Notes: generated from the sequence alone by a model not told the origin. A stretch of 53,034 nucleotides of DNA from an uncultured Bacteroidales bacterium (GCA_903837605.1 CAILVF010000056.1:1-53034); one strand, 5' to 3'; shown: positions 44,930-52,653, counted from the stretch's first letter. Program-made: numbers and translations.

Positions 44930-45652
44930 ATGAAATTTTCACTCCGTTGTATCCTGTTTGCCTGCCTCCTTGGATGCCAGGTATTGTTGTTCGCACAGGA
45001 AAAATCCCCTCCTCTTGATATCGGGAAGGAGAGCATCTACTTCCCGCATCATTACGGGAAATACAAAATGCAGTACGGGCTTGGTTTTTATTTTACCAGG
45101 CTGCCTTTCGACTGGGTGGAGAATGCCCTGCAGGCGCCCCTGGTGGACCTGCATCTTACCTTCGGGCTCCCGGCAGGGTTTTCCCTCGAAGGAACCCTGA
45201 ACACAATCGTTGTTTCCAACCAGGTGACCCTGGGGCCGCGATGGAATTTCATCCGCAATAATTTCTCGTTTAACCTGGGATATGACCTGGGGTATATGAT
45301 CGGTATGATGAATATCGGGGGTTTCAGTAATACCGCGATGATGCTGATCCATTACCCGAACTTCTCGGTCGGTTTCAAAACAAAAACCCTGGCTTTTACG
45401 TTCAAGGCTGAGGCCGTGATCATCGGTTGGGAGCAGATGAAAACCGGCGAAAACCTTATGGTAAGGCCCAGCAATATTTTCGACGGGGTCACCGCTGGAA
45501 TTTATATGGAACAGCGCATCTTCAAAAAGAAGATCCTTGTAATAGGGATCAAAGACAATTATTTAAAGTATTACTGGCCGGCCTGGATGATTTTCCCAAC
45601 CTTCGACCGCTACTATCATATTCCTGAACTTCATCTATTATGGGTTTTATGA
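44930..45652 (+). CDS. Predicted outer-membrane beta-barrel protein
   Basis: A 240-residue protein with a signal peptide (1-22) and alternating hydrophobic strands ending in LHLLWVL, as in small outer-membrane barrels. The family is not recognised. Its stop overlaps the next start by 4 bp (ATGA at 45649-45652), so the two are coupled. Confidence 0.65.
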   Translation: MKFSLRCILFACLLGCQVLLFAQEKSPPLDIGKESIYFPHHYGKYKMQYGLGFYFTRLPFDWVENALQAPLVDLHLTFGLPAGFSLEGTLNTIVVSNQVTLGPRWNFIRNNFSFNLGYDLGYMIGMMNIGGFSNTAMMLIHYPNFSVGFKTKTLAFTFKAEAVIIGWEQMKTGENLMVRPSNIFDGVTAGIYMEQRIFKKKILVIGIKDNYLKYYWPAWMIFPTFDRYYHIPELHLLWVL

Positions 45653-46902
45653 ACAGATATCTGTTGAATTTGCTTTGCCTTGCCTTGCTGATGGCAGGCT
45701 GCAACAAGCCGAAGGAGGTTGCTGTTCCTTCTGCCGGCCCCAATTCCATCCTGAAAGAAACCTCCCCCTTATCAATGGTTTCACGTAATACGATGGACGG
45801 TATATATAAGGTAACTTCAGGGAATGATCTGTTCGGAGACCAGGTAGTCATCAAATGGTCCAGGCTTAAAATGACCATTATGTGTTCCGACGGGCATTAT
45901 TTCGTTCTTGATGCAGGCCAGCTCGATTCGGTCATAATGATGCAGGGATACTGGAGGTATTGCTATAATGACAGGACCGGTGCGGTAAGCGCCTATATTT
46001 CAAGGGAGGAAGGCGGAAGGGACATCATGAAAGCCAATCCGCATCCGCAGGAGATCATTATCAGGGGAGGTTACGGATCATCGGGCAATGAAATTAATAA
46101 TGCCCTGGAATTCGTTTACCTGAGGCCGATTTCCCCTGCTGTCCTGGATAAACATTATTCCATTCTCGCACACCGTTCAGGGGGTCGCACTTCCGATCAT
46201 CTGCCGGTATCGGAAAACAGCATTGACATGATAAATTTCACCGAAGGACTCGGGTCCACAGGCATCGAGATCGATGTGCAGCTCACGAGTGACGGGGTTC
46301 CGGTGCTTTATCACGATGCCGATCTCAACATCAGGCTTACGCAGAAAGGCCCGCTGTCAGGACCGATCAAGGATTTTACCTATACCCAGCTTTTTTTCCT
46401 TGTCAGGCTGATCCACGGAGAACGTATCCCCAGGTTGAAAGATGCGCTTATGTTCGTTGTCGACAGCACACTCCTCACCGATGTTTACCTCGATATGAAG
46501 GAGAAGGTGCCTACCATGTCGGCGGTGATCCCGATTCAGCAGGAGATGCTGCAGAGGGCAAAGGACAAGGGACGACAGCTGAATATTTACATCGGCCTGG
46601 CTTCACAGGATGCCATCGACGATTTTATGAACCAACCGGGTTTTATGGATATCCCTTCGCTATGCGAACTGTCAACGGATGATGTTGCTCGGGTAAATTC
46701 CATTGTTTGGTCGCCCCGCTGGACCGAGGGAACACAGAACGAGCTTGTGGCCCAGATGCACAACCAGGGACGGGTAGCCTGGACCTGGACCCTCGACGAT
46801 GTGGACTGGATCAGGCAATTTATCAGCGACGGCCAGTTTGACGGCATACTTACCAATTACCCGTTCATCGTGGGCTATTATCATTATATGAGGGAGAACT
46901 GA
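45649..46902 (+). CDS. Glycerophosphodiester phosphodiesterase-like lipoprotein
   Basis: The ATG at 45649 gives a lipoprotein signal (lipobox LLMAGC). After a domain of about 150 residues without a known match comes a GDPD TIM-barrel domain (from about 165) with the catalytic AHRSGGR, the pair GIEIDVQLTSDGVPVLYHDADL, and further GDPD-like segments near the end (VAWTWTLDDVDW and DGILTNYP). It would release glycerol-3-phosphate from phospholipid-derived diesters at the cell surface or in the periplasm. Confidence 0.82.
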   Translation: MNRYLLNLLCLALLMAGCNKPKEVAVPSAGPNSILKETSPLSMVSRNTMDGIYKVTSGNDLFGDQVVIKWSRLKMTIMCSDGHYFVLDAGQLDSVIMMQGYWRYCYNDRTGAVSAYISREEGGRDIMKANPHPQEIIIRGGYGSSGNEINNALEFVYLRPISPAVLDKHYSILAHRSGGRTSDHLPVSENSIDMINFTEGLGSTGIEIDVQLTSDGVPVLYHDADLNIRLTQKGPLSGPIKDFTYTQLFFLVRLIHGERIPRLKDALMFVVDSTLLTDVYLDMKEKVPTMSAVIPIQQEMLQRAKDKGRQLNIYIGLASQDAIDDFMNQPGFMDIPSLCELSTDDVARVNSIVWSPRWTEGTQNELVAQMHNQGRVAWTWTLDDVDWIRQFISDGQFDGILTNYPFIVGYYHYMREN

Positions 46903-46905
46903 GAA

Positions 46906-47517
46906 ATGAGAAAGATAATTATAACAGCTCTGCTTTGCCTGATGACTTCAGTTACACTTTTGTCGCAGGTTAATGATACTGTCCCTGGCTCCCGGCTCCC
47001 GGTTCCCGGCTCCCGGCTTTCCCATTTCACCCTGGCCATCGGTGCCGGCTGGTCACACTACTTTGCCAATATGGATCTCGTTCCGGCCCGCAATGTACAG
47101 AAAGACTTTATCGGCGCTTCATTCCGCTTTATGTGGGAGCCCGAATACCGGCTCAGCCTTGGACTGGAAACAGGTTTTTACAGGATCTTCAGGGTCGATT
47201 CAACATTGACTTCTGAATATCAGATGAAATCGAGGATGAACGTGGTTCCTTTGTTCCTGGTGATCAGGATGAGGATAGTCGATAATTTTTACCTTTCCCT
47301 TGCGCCCGGGCTGGCCATTCAATATACCAGGATCACCGGGATAGGTCCTGATATCAGCAGCTACCAGTTCAGCTTTTCGAACTTTGAAGCTGCAGCTTCT
47401 TACTTTTATCCTTTGAGTAAACTGTTCCTGGTCGGCGGAGAAGCAAGGCTAATGTATTTTGGTAAGACCAATGACCTGATGATGTCGCTGAACGCGGTGT
47501 TCGCAGTTAAACTCTAA
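46906..47517 (+). CDS. Predicted outer-membrane beta-barrel protein with an inserted heptamer repeat
   Basis: A 203-residue protein with a signal peptide (1-21) and a barrel-like mature part (strands GAGWSHYF, VPLFLVIRM, LSLAPGLAI and a final strand). Between the signal and the first strand lies a short segment, VPGSRLPVPGSRLSH, encoded by a 7-bp minisatellite (46987-47014). It starts 4 bp after the GDPD stop. The function is unknown. Confidence 0.65.
   Translation: MRKIIITALLCLMTSVTLLSQVNDTVPGSRLPVPGSRLSHFTLAIGAGWSHYFANMDLVPARNVQKDFIGASFRFMWEPEYRLSLGLETGFYRIFRVDSTLTSEYQMKSRMNVVPLFLVIRMRIVDNFYLSLAPGLAIQYTRITGIGPDISSYQFSFSNFEAAASYFYPLSKLFLVGGEARLMYFGKTNDLMMSLNAVFAVKL
46987..47014. repeat. 7-bp minisatellite inside a coding sequence
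   Basis: Units GGCTCCC, GGCTCCC, GGTTCCC and GGCTCCC follow each other and code for part of the linker after the signal peptide. The same family occurs between genes at 10660-10681. Confidence 0.8.
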
Positions 47518-47528
47518 CGTTCGATACT

Positions 47529-48437
47529 ATGGGTGAGATTTTGGTCACAACTGCCAATGGAATGTTCGGCAAGGCTGTTGCTGCCGCACTTGTTGAGAAA
47601 GGATATCCTGTAAGGCTTATGGTGCGGGATATTACAAAATGCACCATCTCTGGTGAGAATGCTGAAATTGTCAGGGCTGACATGGATAAACCCGAATCGC
47701 TGATCCCGGTAATGGAAGGCATTGATTCGGTATTTCTTTCGTCGCCCATTGACTCCAGGATTGCCGAACGGGAAATCGCCGTTATTAAAGCCGCAAAGGC
47801 GGCGGGAGTTAAACGCATTGTTAAGATCTACGGGGCTGTTAAGCATGAGGATGCCCTTAGTGAAACCCATCATGCAGTGATGGATTATTTGTACGATTCG
47901 GGCCTGGAGTGGGCCCTGGTGTCGCCGAATTCAGTGATGGAGACTTCCCTTTACGGCTTTCAGCCATCAATTAAATACATGAATGCCATCTATGGCATAT
48001 CGGGTGAATCCCGCGTAGGCCTGGTGGCATTAAAAGACGTTGCAGAGGTATCGGCAGTAGTGCTCACATCCGGGGGCCACCATGCAAAAAACTATGAGCT
48101 GACCGGCGCTGAATCCCTTAATTTGTTTGATGTGGCCTTTGTTTTCAGCAACGTATTGAATAAAAGGATAGATTACATTGACCTCAGCGAAGATACCTTT
48201 TCAAGGATGATCCGGAAAAACGATAAGACAATAACCGCCGAAAGACTCGAACTGGAGATCCTTTGCCACCTGCGCGCCTGGAAGAACGGCAAAGCCGACC
48301 TGGTAACAGATACCGTAAGAACACTCACCGGCCGGGATCCGGTTTCACTGGAACAGTTTGTATCGGATAACTTTTACTATTACAGGACAGGAATTGTCAA
48401 CAGGTTGCTTGCGTTGCTGATGAGGAAGATCTCCTGA
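47529..48437 (+). CDS. NmrA/NAD(P)H-binding-fold protein
   Basis: A 302-residue Rossmann-fold protein. The nucleotide-binding turn is TTANGMFGKAV (residues 6-17), a variant of the TGATGxxG motif of NmrA-like proteins, followed by RADMDKPESL and VKRIVKIYG. It lacks the YxxxK motif of the classical short-chain dehydrogenases, so it may sense NAD(P) rather than reduce a substrate. It starts 12 bp after the barrel-protein stop. Confidence 0.78.
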   Translation: MGEILVTTANGMFGKAVAAALVEKGYPVRLMVRDITKCTISGENAEIVRADMDKPESLIPVMEGIDSVFLSSPIDSRIAEREIAVIKAAKAAGVKRIVKIYGAVKHEDALSETHHAVMDYLYDSGLEWALVSPNSVMETSLYGFQPSIKYMNAIYGISGESRVGLVALKDVAEVSAVVLTSGGHHAKNYELTGAESLNLFDVAFVFSNVLNKRIDYIDLSEDTFSRMIRKNDKTITAERLELEILCHLRAWKNGKADLVTDTVRTLTGRDPVSLEQFVSDNFYYYRTGIVNRLLALLMRKIS

Positions 48438-48532
48438 GCTGTTTTTCACTTTTTTTTAATTTCCTTTACGAATTTCACCGATTCCAATCCCCGCTTCGTC
48501 GGGTTTAAACCACGGTCAAACGATTAAGGCTG

Positions 48533-48561
48533 TTGCACCCCTGCAATCCGTATTAATTTTG
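48533..48561 (+). promoter_or_regulatory. Promoter of the small repeat protein gene
   Basis: TTG (48533-48535) and TAATTTTG (48554-48561), 18 bp apart, precede the ATG at 48590 by about 28 bp and give a short leader. Confidence 0.55.
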
Positions 48562-48589
48562 CTTCATCAACATCAAACAATAACCCAAA

Positions 48590-48952
48590 ATGAAAGCAAC
48601 AACATTAATAATCGCAGCAGCTCTTACTCTCCAGGTGAATGTTCTTTTAGCAGGTAACAAATCAACTAATGCTTCCTATACAAACGAAAGCACAACTATT
48701 GCTTATGTCACTCTTGCCCCAACCACTCCGGAAGAAGCAACATTTGAAGATGAGATGATGTTCGACGTTTATCAGCTGATGCCGGTAACCCCGGATGAGG
48801 CCGGCTTTGAGGATCTGTCTTTTGAAATGGTCGCCGGCCTTGACCTTACACCTTTAACCCCGGTTGTTGCAGATTTTAATGATTCAAATGAAATAACATT
48901 GAACCTGAATTCACTGGCCCCGATTACCCCTTCAGAAGCCGACTTTGAATAA
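48590..48952 (+). CDS. Small secreted protein with four LxPxTPxEAxFED repeats
   Basis: A 120-residue acidic protein with a signal peptide (1-21). Four copies of a 12-13-residue unit (consensus LxPxTPxEAxFED) begin at residues 42, 63, 86 and 109, spaced 21, 23 and 23 residues. The last copy ends the protein. There is no catalytic motif; a binding or structural role is possible. It has its own promoter and a strong terminator, so it is a stand-alone, well-expressed unit. Confidence 0.75.
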   Translation: MKATTLIIAAALTLQVNVLLAGNKSTNASYTNESTTIAYVTLAPTTPEEATFEDEMMFDVYQLMPVTPDEAGFEDLSFEMVAGLDLTPLTPVVADFNDSNEITLNLNSLAPITPSEADFE

Positions 48953-48981
48953 GCACTATATATCTCCCCCTCACTATGCGA

Positions 48982-49007
48982 AGCTGCCCTAAAGGCAGCT
49001 TTTTTTT
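48982..49007 (+). terminator. Rho-independent terminator of the small repeat protein gene
   Basis: AGCTGCC (48982-48988) pairs with GGCAGCT (48994-49000) across a 5-nt loop, followed by eight T residues (49000-49007). Confidence 0.85.
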
Positions 49008-49042
49008 CAGGCAAAAAGCCGCGAAATGCGGCTTTTTGCCTG
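49008..49042. terminator. Second, 15-bp hairpin
   Basis: CAGGCAAAAAGCCGC (49008-49022) pairs perfectly with GCGGCTTTTTGCCTG (49028-49042) with loop GAAAT. It directly follows the first terminator. It marks the end of the ordinary host region before the mobile part. Confidence 0.75.
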
Positions 49043-49481
49043 ATTGGCGGAGAGACTGGGAACTTGCAAACCAGTATCTGAAGGCACTTCGGAGGATTCG
49101 ATATACGGACTAGCAGGGACGTCTGTAGACGATAACGGAGGAGGGTTTGAGGCACTATGCCACTTTCAGTGCAGAACTCAGCACAAGGCACCAGGGGCCG
49201 TTTACATGGACATAGAATCTGCTTAAATTTTTACCTGAATGGATTTTTATTGGAAAAAGTCTTTCCCCCCCCTCCGCAGATCCGCACTGTTCATGATTTA
49301 TAGTATAATGTTGCAACCACTTGCAGTCATTTTATTACTTTTATCTCAAAATCACCGATTTTTCATTCGTCTTCTTTCCTGCATAATAAGGCATAGGGGG
49401 CCGCCTCCATCCTTTTCCCGTTCGTTATCATATAAAATCTTAAATGAGGGGTATATCACTTTTAAGATTCCGGTGCATTAA
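49043..49481. other. Unassigned stretch before the recombinase
   Basis: No convincing gene is seen. GGCGGAGAGACTGGGA at 49045-49060 looks like the 3' end of a minus-strand tRNA gene, but no matching 5' acceptor is found within 90 bp, so a tRNA is not called. A 60-codon frame at 49044-49226 matches no family I know. The 3' part (49240-49480) contains a C-run and is AT-rich. The in-frame TAA at 49479 marks the break of the recombinase frame. Confidence 0.4.
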
Positions 49482-49529
49482 TACAGTAGTAAGACCGTTA
49501 GGGTCTACACAAGTTTATTCCTTCAGTTC

Positions 49530-50270
49530 ATGAAGTATTTCAAACGAAGGCAACTGAATGAAATAAGGGATGAAGAAATTCGCGATTACCTGCTTTATCT
49601 GAACACCAAGAGGAAAGTGTCGGATTCGTATCTGAACCAGGCCATCAACTCCATTAAGTTTTATTATGAGAAAGTGTTAAGACGGCCAACAAAGGAGTAT
49701 TATTTACAACGTCCTCGGACCAGTAAGAAATTGCCCGAAGTAATGAGTATGGAGGAAGTTTCTTCCATTTTACGATCAGTAGACAACATCAAACACCGTT
49801 GCATCTTATACCTGATATACTCGGGAGGGTTACGTCTGGGTGAAGTCACTAATTTAAAGGTGACGGATATTGATCCTGGACGCATGATGATAAAGATCCG
49901 ACAAGGGAAAGGGAAGAAGGACAGATATACATTATTATCCGACAAGGCTTTGGATTTACTCCGACAGTACCTACAGGAATACACTCCATCTGATTGGTTA
50001 TTTCAAGGCAAAGAGGGTGGAAAGTACTCAGATCGAAGTGTACAGGAAATTTTTCACAAGGCAGTCAGAAAGGCCGGAATCAAGAAACTTGTGACGGTTC
50101 ACACTTTAAGGCATTCATTTGCAACACATTTGCTTGAACAAGGCACGGATATTCGGTATATCCAGGAGTTGCTAGGACATGGAAACATCAAAACGACATT
50201 GATCTACTCCCATATAACAAGAAAGGGAATCATTGGCATAAAGAGTCCGTTGGATTCAATGACACTTTGA
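49530..50270 (+). CDS. Tyrosine recombinase next to a cassette array, N-terminally truncated
   Basis: The catalytic domain has R102 (GLRLGE), the K-beta-turn (GKGKKDR, 126-132), H191 and R194 (HTLRHSF), H217 (LLGHGN) and Y226 (LIYSHIT). It ends in GIKSPLD, like many Bacteroidota integrases and similar to IntI1's VRSPLD. It lacks the segment that canonical IntI proteins carry between the K-turn and HxxR. The frame is open and looks coding back to 49482 (YSSKTVRVYTSLFLQF, the first core-binding helix), where a TAA at 49479 ends it. So the N-terminus of about 100-130 residues seen in relatives is missing; ATG 49530 is the first usual start. It may be active, relic or an incidental neighbour of the array. 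Confidence 0.8.
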   Translation: MKYFKRRQLNEIRDEEIRDYLLYLNTKRKVSDSYLNQAINSIKFYYEKVLRRPTKEYYLQRPRTSKKLPEVMSMEEVSSILRSVDNIKHRCILYLIYSGGLRLGEVTNLKVTDIDPGRMMIKIRQGKGKKDRYTLLSDKALDLLRQYLQEYTPSDWLFQGKEGGKYSDRSVQEIFHKAVRKAGIKKLVTVHTLRHSFATHLLEQGTDIRYIQELLGHGNIKTTLIYSHITRKGIIGIKSPLDSMTL

Positions 50271-50360
50271 ACGCCTAGGGGATCCTCGAATAGCACTAAG
50301 ATCTCAAGAGTTGCTTAAAAATTTGACATATAAAAGCTGCAGAAATGGGGAATAAGATCT

Positions 50361-50368
50361 TATATTTG
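50361..50368 (+). promoter_or_regulatory. Candidate cassette promoter (-7 element)
   Basis: TATATTTG is an exact TAnnTTTG match pointing into the cassette array, 182 bp before the first cassette ATG. No TTTG lies at the right distance upstream, so it is only half a promoter. Confidence 0.35.
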
Positions 50369-50397
50369 ATACAGAATAAGTAACAGCAATTGTATTT

Positions 50398-50535
50398 ACC
50401 GACCCCCATTGGAACATATTGCACAACAATGAAATCCAATAAACGCAATCGTATTACATCCTTCTGGGGGTCAGTAAACGCAATAAATTATACCTATATA
50501 TTGAAAAATAAACGCAATCGTTAACGCATACGTTA
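50398..50535 (+). other. attI-like attachment region
   Basis: Three direct repeats, TAAACGCAAT at 50440, 50475 and 50509, are spaced 35 and 34 bp, and the first and third extend to TAAACGCAATCGT. The third runs into two tandem 12-mers, ACGCAATCGTTA (50512-50523) and ACGCATACGTTA (50524-50535). The last ends at the GTTA junction with cassette 1 (G50532|T50533). An inverted repeat, ACCGACCCCCA (50398-50408) and TGGGGGTCAGT (50465-50475), one mismatch, brackets the first repeat. The layout suits a recombinase-binding site next to the insertion point. Confidence 0.55.
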
Positions 50536-50549
50536 GAACCCATTTTAAT

Positions 50550-51005
50550 ATGACACGATTCATTTGCATAATCACGATTTTCTTATGCTTTTGCACTAAT
50601 AATCCAAAAGATTTGAAAATCGTTGAATTTGATAATAATCAGTTCATTATTAAATTGATAGCTTCAAATTATTCGATGTCTTATTCTTTAAAATATGAAA
50701 TTTCCAATCTCAATTATACAATAACAATGCTAAATGGTTTAAAGGGAAAAAGAGATTCAATCGTTTACAATAAAGTTTTGTCAAACGACCAAACGATGAA
50801 AAAATTAATTGAAATAGATTTGTTCGATTTGAAGTATAAATATGATAATGAACTTGTTGAGGATGGTAATAGATTAACTATTGTTATTATAAAAAACAAG
50901 AAAGCAAAAACAATTATTGTAAACAATACCTTTCAAAAAGATATAAATCAATTAGTTTTGTTATTCAACACTATAACACCTTCAAAATATCAAATAAAAT
51001 ATTAA
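50550..51005 (+). CDS. Cassette 1: small AT-rich predicted lipoprotein
   Basis: A 151-residue protein with a signal sequence ending in a Cys (FLCFCTNN), so probably a lipoprotein, and a Lys/Asn/Ile-rich beta-strand-rich mature part. No family is recognised. The ATG directly follows the 18-bp left end of the cassette and the stop overlaps the right end, so the gene fills the cassette exactly. Base use differs clearly from the host genes. Confidence 0.75.
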   Translation: MTRFICIITIFLCFCTNNPKDLKIVEFDNNQFIIKLIASNYSMSYSLKYEISNLNYTITMLNGLKGKRDSIVYNKVLSNDQTMKKLIEIDLFDLKYKYDNELVEDGNRLTIVIIKNKKAKTIIVNNTFQKDINQLVLLFNTITPSKYQIKY

Positions 51006-51011
51006 AACGGG

Positions 51012-51101
51012 TTCTAACATGCCTGCAACCGCAACAAAACTAACGTATTGTTGCTTTTCAAAGGCTCTGCCTTTGCTGCGTTTGCAGGCCGGGCGTTAGG
51101 T
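51012..51101 (+). repeat. attC-like site 1
   Basis: A 90-bp site from TTCTAAC to GTTAGGT. The stem pair at site positions 10-17/71-78 is GCCTGCAA/TTGCAGGC, continued by CGCA/TGCG. Inside are two hairpins, GCAACAA/TTGTTGC and CAAAGGC-TCT-GCCTTTG. Recombination is expected between G51095 and T51096. Its left core, TTCTAAC, is complementary to the cassette's own start GTTAGAA at 50532, as required for a circular cassette. Confidence 0.85.
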
Positions 51102-51483
51102 GTAAGTACAAAATATATAATTTTTCTATGTTCTTTTATTCATGTAACTTTGGATACACGCTGAAAGGTGTTTAGAGGTTATTTTGATTTTTTGCACGCC
51201 TCCAGGGTCTTTCAGGCAAACGGCAATTTGTGGGAAGTTTTAGTTATTTAAGTTTCGATTCTCAAACACTTTACCAGTGGATGAGAAACGCACTCCTTTC
51301 AACTATGCATGAACTCAATTAGAAAGGTTTTTGACTATTCCACAAATTGCTTGTGAAAACCTCAATCACTATGAACTTTGTAAATCAAATTGTACCTACA
51401 CCTAACATGCCGTCAACAGCAACAATGCTTGCGCAATGTTGCTCTTCAAAGGTGATTCCTTTGCTGCCGTTGCCGGCCGGGCG
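51096..51483 (+). mobile_element. Cassette 2: 388 bp with no credible ORF
   Basis: No frame longer than about 20 codons with a plausible start is seen on either strand. Instead there are pairing segments: GCAATTTGTGG (51223-51233) with CCACAAATTGC (51340-51350), and a local hairpin TTCTCA-AA-CACT (51259-51270) with AGTG-GA-TGAGAA (51276-51287). The cassette ends carry a 17-bp inverted repeat with one mismatch (51095-51111 and 51390-51406). It may encode a structured RNA or be an empty cassette. Confidence 0.65.
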
Positions 51484-51489
51484 TTAGGC
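51400..51489 (+). repeat. attC-like site 2
   Basis: A 90-bp site from ACCTAAC to GTTAGGC, with the same inner hairpins (AGCAACA/TGTTGCT and CAAAGG/CCTTTG). The stem GCCGTCAA/TTGCCGGC has one mismatch. Recombination point G51483|T51484. Confidence 0.85.
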
Positions 51490-51512
51490 GGTATATTTTT
51501 TATGCTTAGGAC

Positions 51513-52409
51513 ATGACGAAATATCTTATACTCATATTTTTATTTTTACAACAATTAGTTTCAGCACAACAAATTGACGTATCAGGTATTATTATAGATT
51601 CTAAGACAAAAGAAATTATTCCATTTTCAACGGTGGAATTAATGAAAAAGAAACTTGGAGTTGCAGCTAATTATCAGGGTAAATTTCAAATTCAACTTCC
51701 CAATGATTGTTTAAATGACACATTAATAATCTGTTCACTTGGATATGAAACAGCGCATATCGTAGTTAAATCCTTGAAAAGTAATTTTTCAAATGTTTCA
51801 ATACTTCTTAACCCCGCTGTATATTCATTGAAGGAAGTTGAAATAATTGGGATTCCAGCAGGTAGATATCGCCTTGGCAATTATGAAGATACAAAGAAAG
51901 GGTATGGAGGATGGATGACGGATCAAAAAGCACAGATTTCGGTTTTCATGGATTGCAAGAAGTACAGGAATGCAAAGATTGTTAATGCAAGCTTCTTTAT
52001 ATCCAGAAAGATTGGAAAACCTGAGACACCATTTAGGGTAAGAGTTTATAATGTTGATCCGAAATCAGGGAATCCTGGAGATGATTTAATTCATGAAAAC
52101 ATTATAATTCATGGAAACCGAAATGGAGGTTGGCTCACTGTCGATCTTTCGAAGTATAATTTAAAAGCACCCGCTGATGGATATTTTATTGCTATGGAAT
52201 GGATCGATTCAGGAAAACAGTATTACTATCAAACATACATTAATCCATTAGGGAAATATGTTACTAATTATGGGCCCATGCTTTCAAGCTCAAAGACAAT
52301 TCAAACTAATAACACTTGGTTGAAATTTTTAGGTCAAGGCTGGAATATTTGGACAGGAAAAGAATATTATAATTCCTTAATAATTTCGGAGATTGAAGTA
52401 CTTAAGTAG
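51513..52409 (+). CDS. Cassette 3: secreted protein with CarboxypepD_reg-like domain
   Basis: A 298-residue protein with a signal peptide (1-18). Residues 20-105 form a CarboxypepD_reg-like beta-sandwich (VSGIIIDSKTKEIIPFSTVEL, with LGYET) common in Bacteroidota surface proteins. The remainder is strand-rich with YGGWMTDQKAQIS and VRVYNVDPKSGNPGDDL and ends in IISEIEVLK. No enzyme motif is seen. The gene is AT-rich and fills the cassette. The domain type suggests the cassette gene pool is itself of Bacteroidota origin. Confidence 0.75.
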   Translation: MTKYLILIFLFLQQLVSAQQIDVSGIIIDSKTKEIIPFSTVELMKKKLGVAANYQGKFQIQLPNDCLNDTLIICSLGYETAHIVVKSLKSNFSNVSILLNPAVYSLKEVEIIGIPAGRYRLGNYEDTKKGYGGWMTDQKAQISVFMDCKKYRNAKIVNASFFISRKIGKPETPFRVRVYNVDPKSGNPGDDLIHENIIIHGNRNGGWLTVDLSKYNLKAPADGYFIAMEWIDSGKQYYYQTYINPLGKYVTNYGPMLSSSKTIQTNNTWLKFLGQGWNIWTGKEYYNSLIISEIEVLK

Positions 52410-52461
52410 TTGTTATTTATTGATTCCAAAAGGACTTATGAGAAAAATAAAAAATACAACC

Positions 52462-52551
52462 GCCTAACATATCGCTAACCGCAACAATGCTAACGCAATG
52501 TTGCTTATCAAAGGCTTTGCCTTTGCTGCGTTTAGCGATCGGGCGTTATGT
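52462..52551 (+). repeat. attC-like site 3
   Basis: A 90-bp site from GCCTAAC to GTTATGT. Stem ATCGCTAA/TTAGCGAT replaces GCCTGCAA/TTGCAGGC of site 1 with pairing kept, a compensatory change. Inner hairpins GCAACA/TGTTGC and CAAAGGC-TTT-GCCTTTG are kept. Recombination point G52545|T52546. Confidence 0.85.
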
Positions 52552-52653
52552 GTAATGGCATTTGCGCTGGTACACCTGCAAAACTGGGACCGTGAAGTGA
52601 AATTTAGAATTCCGTATGTGAACATATAAATATATTATAACATTCATATTTTT

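Noticed and set aside
49044..49060. tRNA-like 3' end (minus strand, TCCCAGTCTCTCCGCCA) that could be an integration site
   Set aside because: The T-arm does not pair properly and no matching 5' acceptor is found within 90 bp; it is at most a fragment.
49044..49226. 60-codon frame starting with TTG
   Set aside because: No signal, motif or family likeness, no promoter or ribosome site, and a composition unlike the neighbouring genes.
50398..50475. Inverted repeat read as an insertion sequence or MITE
   Set aside because: Only 11-bp arms, no target duplication seen and no second copy in the window; kept only as a low-interest finding.
51012..52551. Three similar 90-bp repeats considered as a CRISPR array
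   Set aside because: Units are too long and structured, the spacing is irregular (388 and 1062 bp), and the intervals hold genes; they fit attC sites instead.
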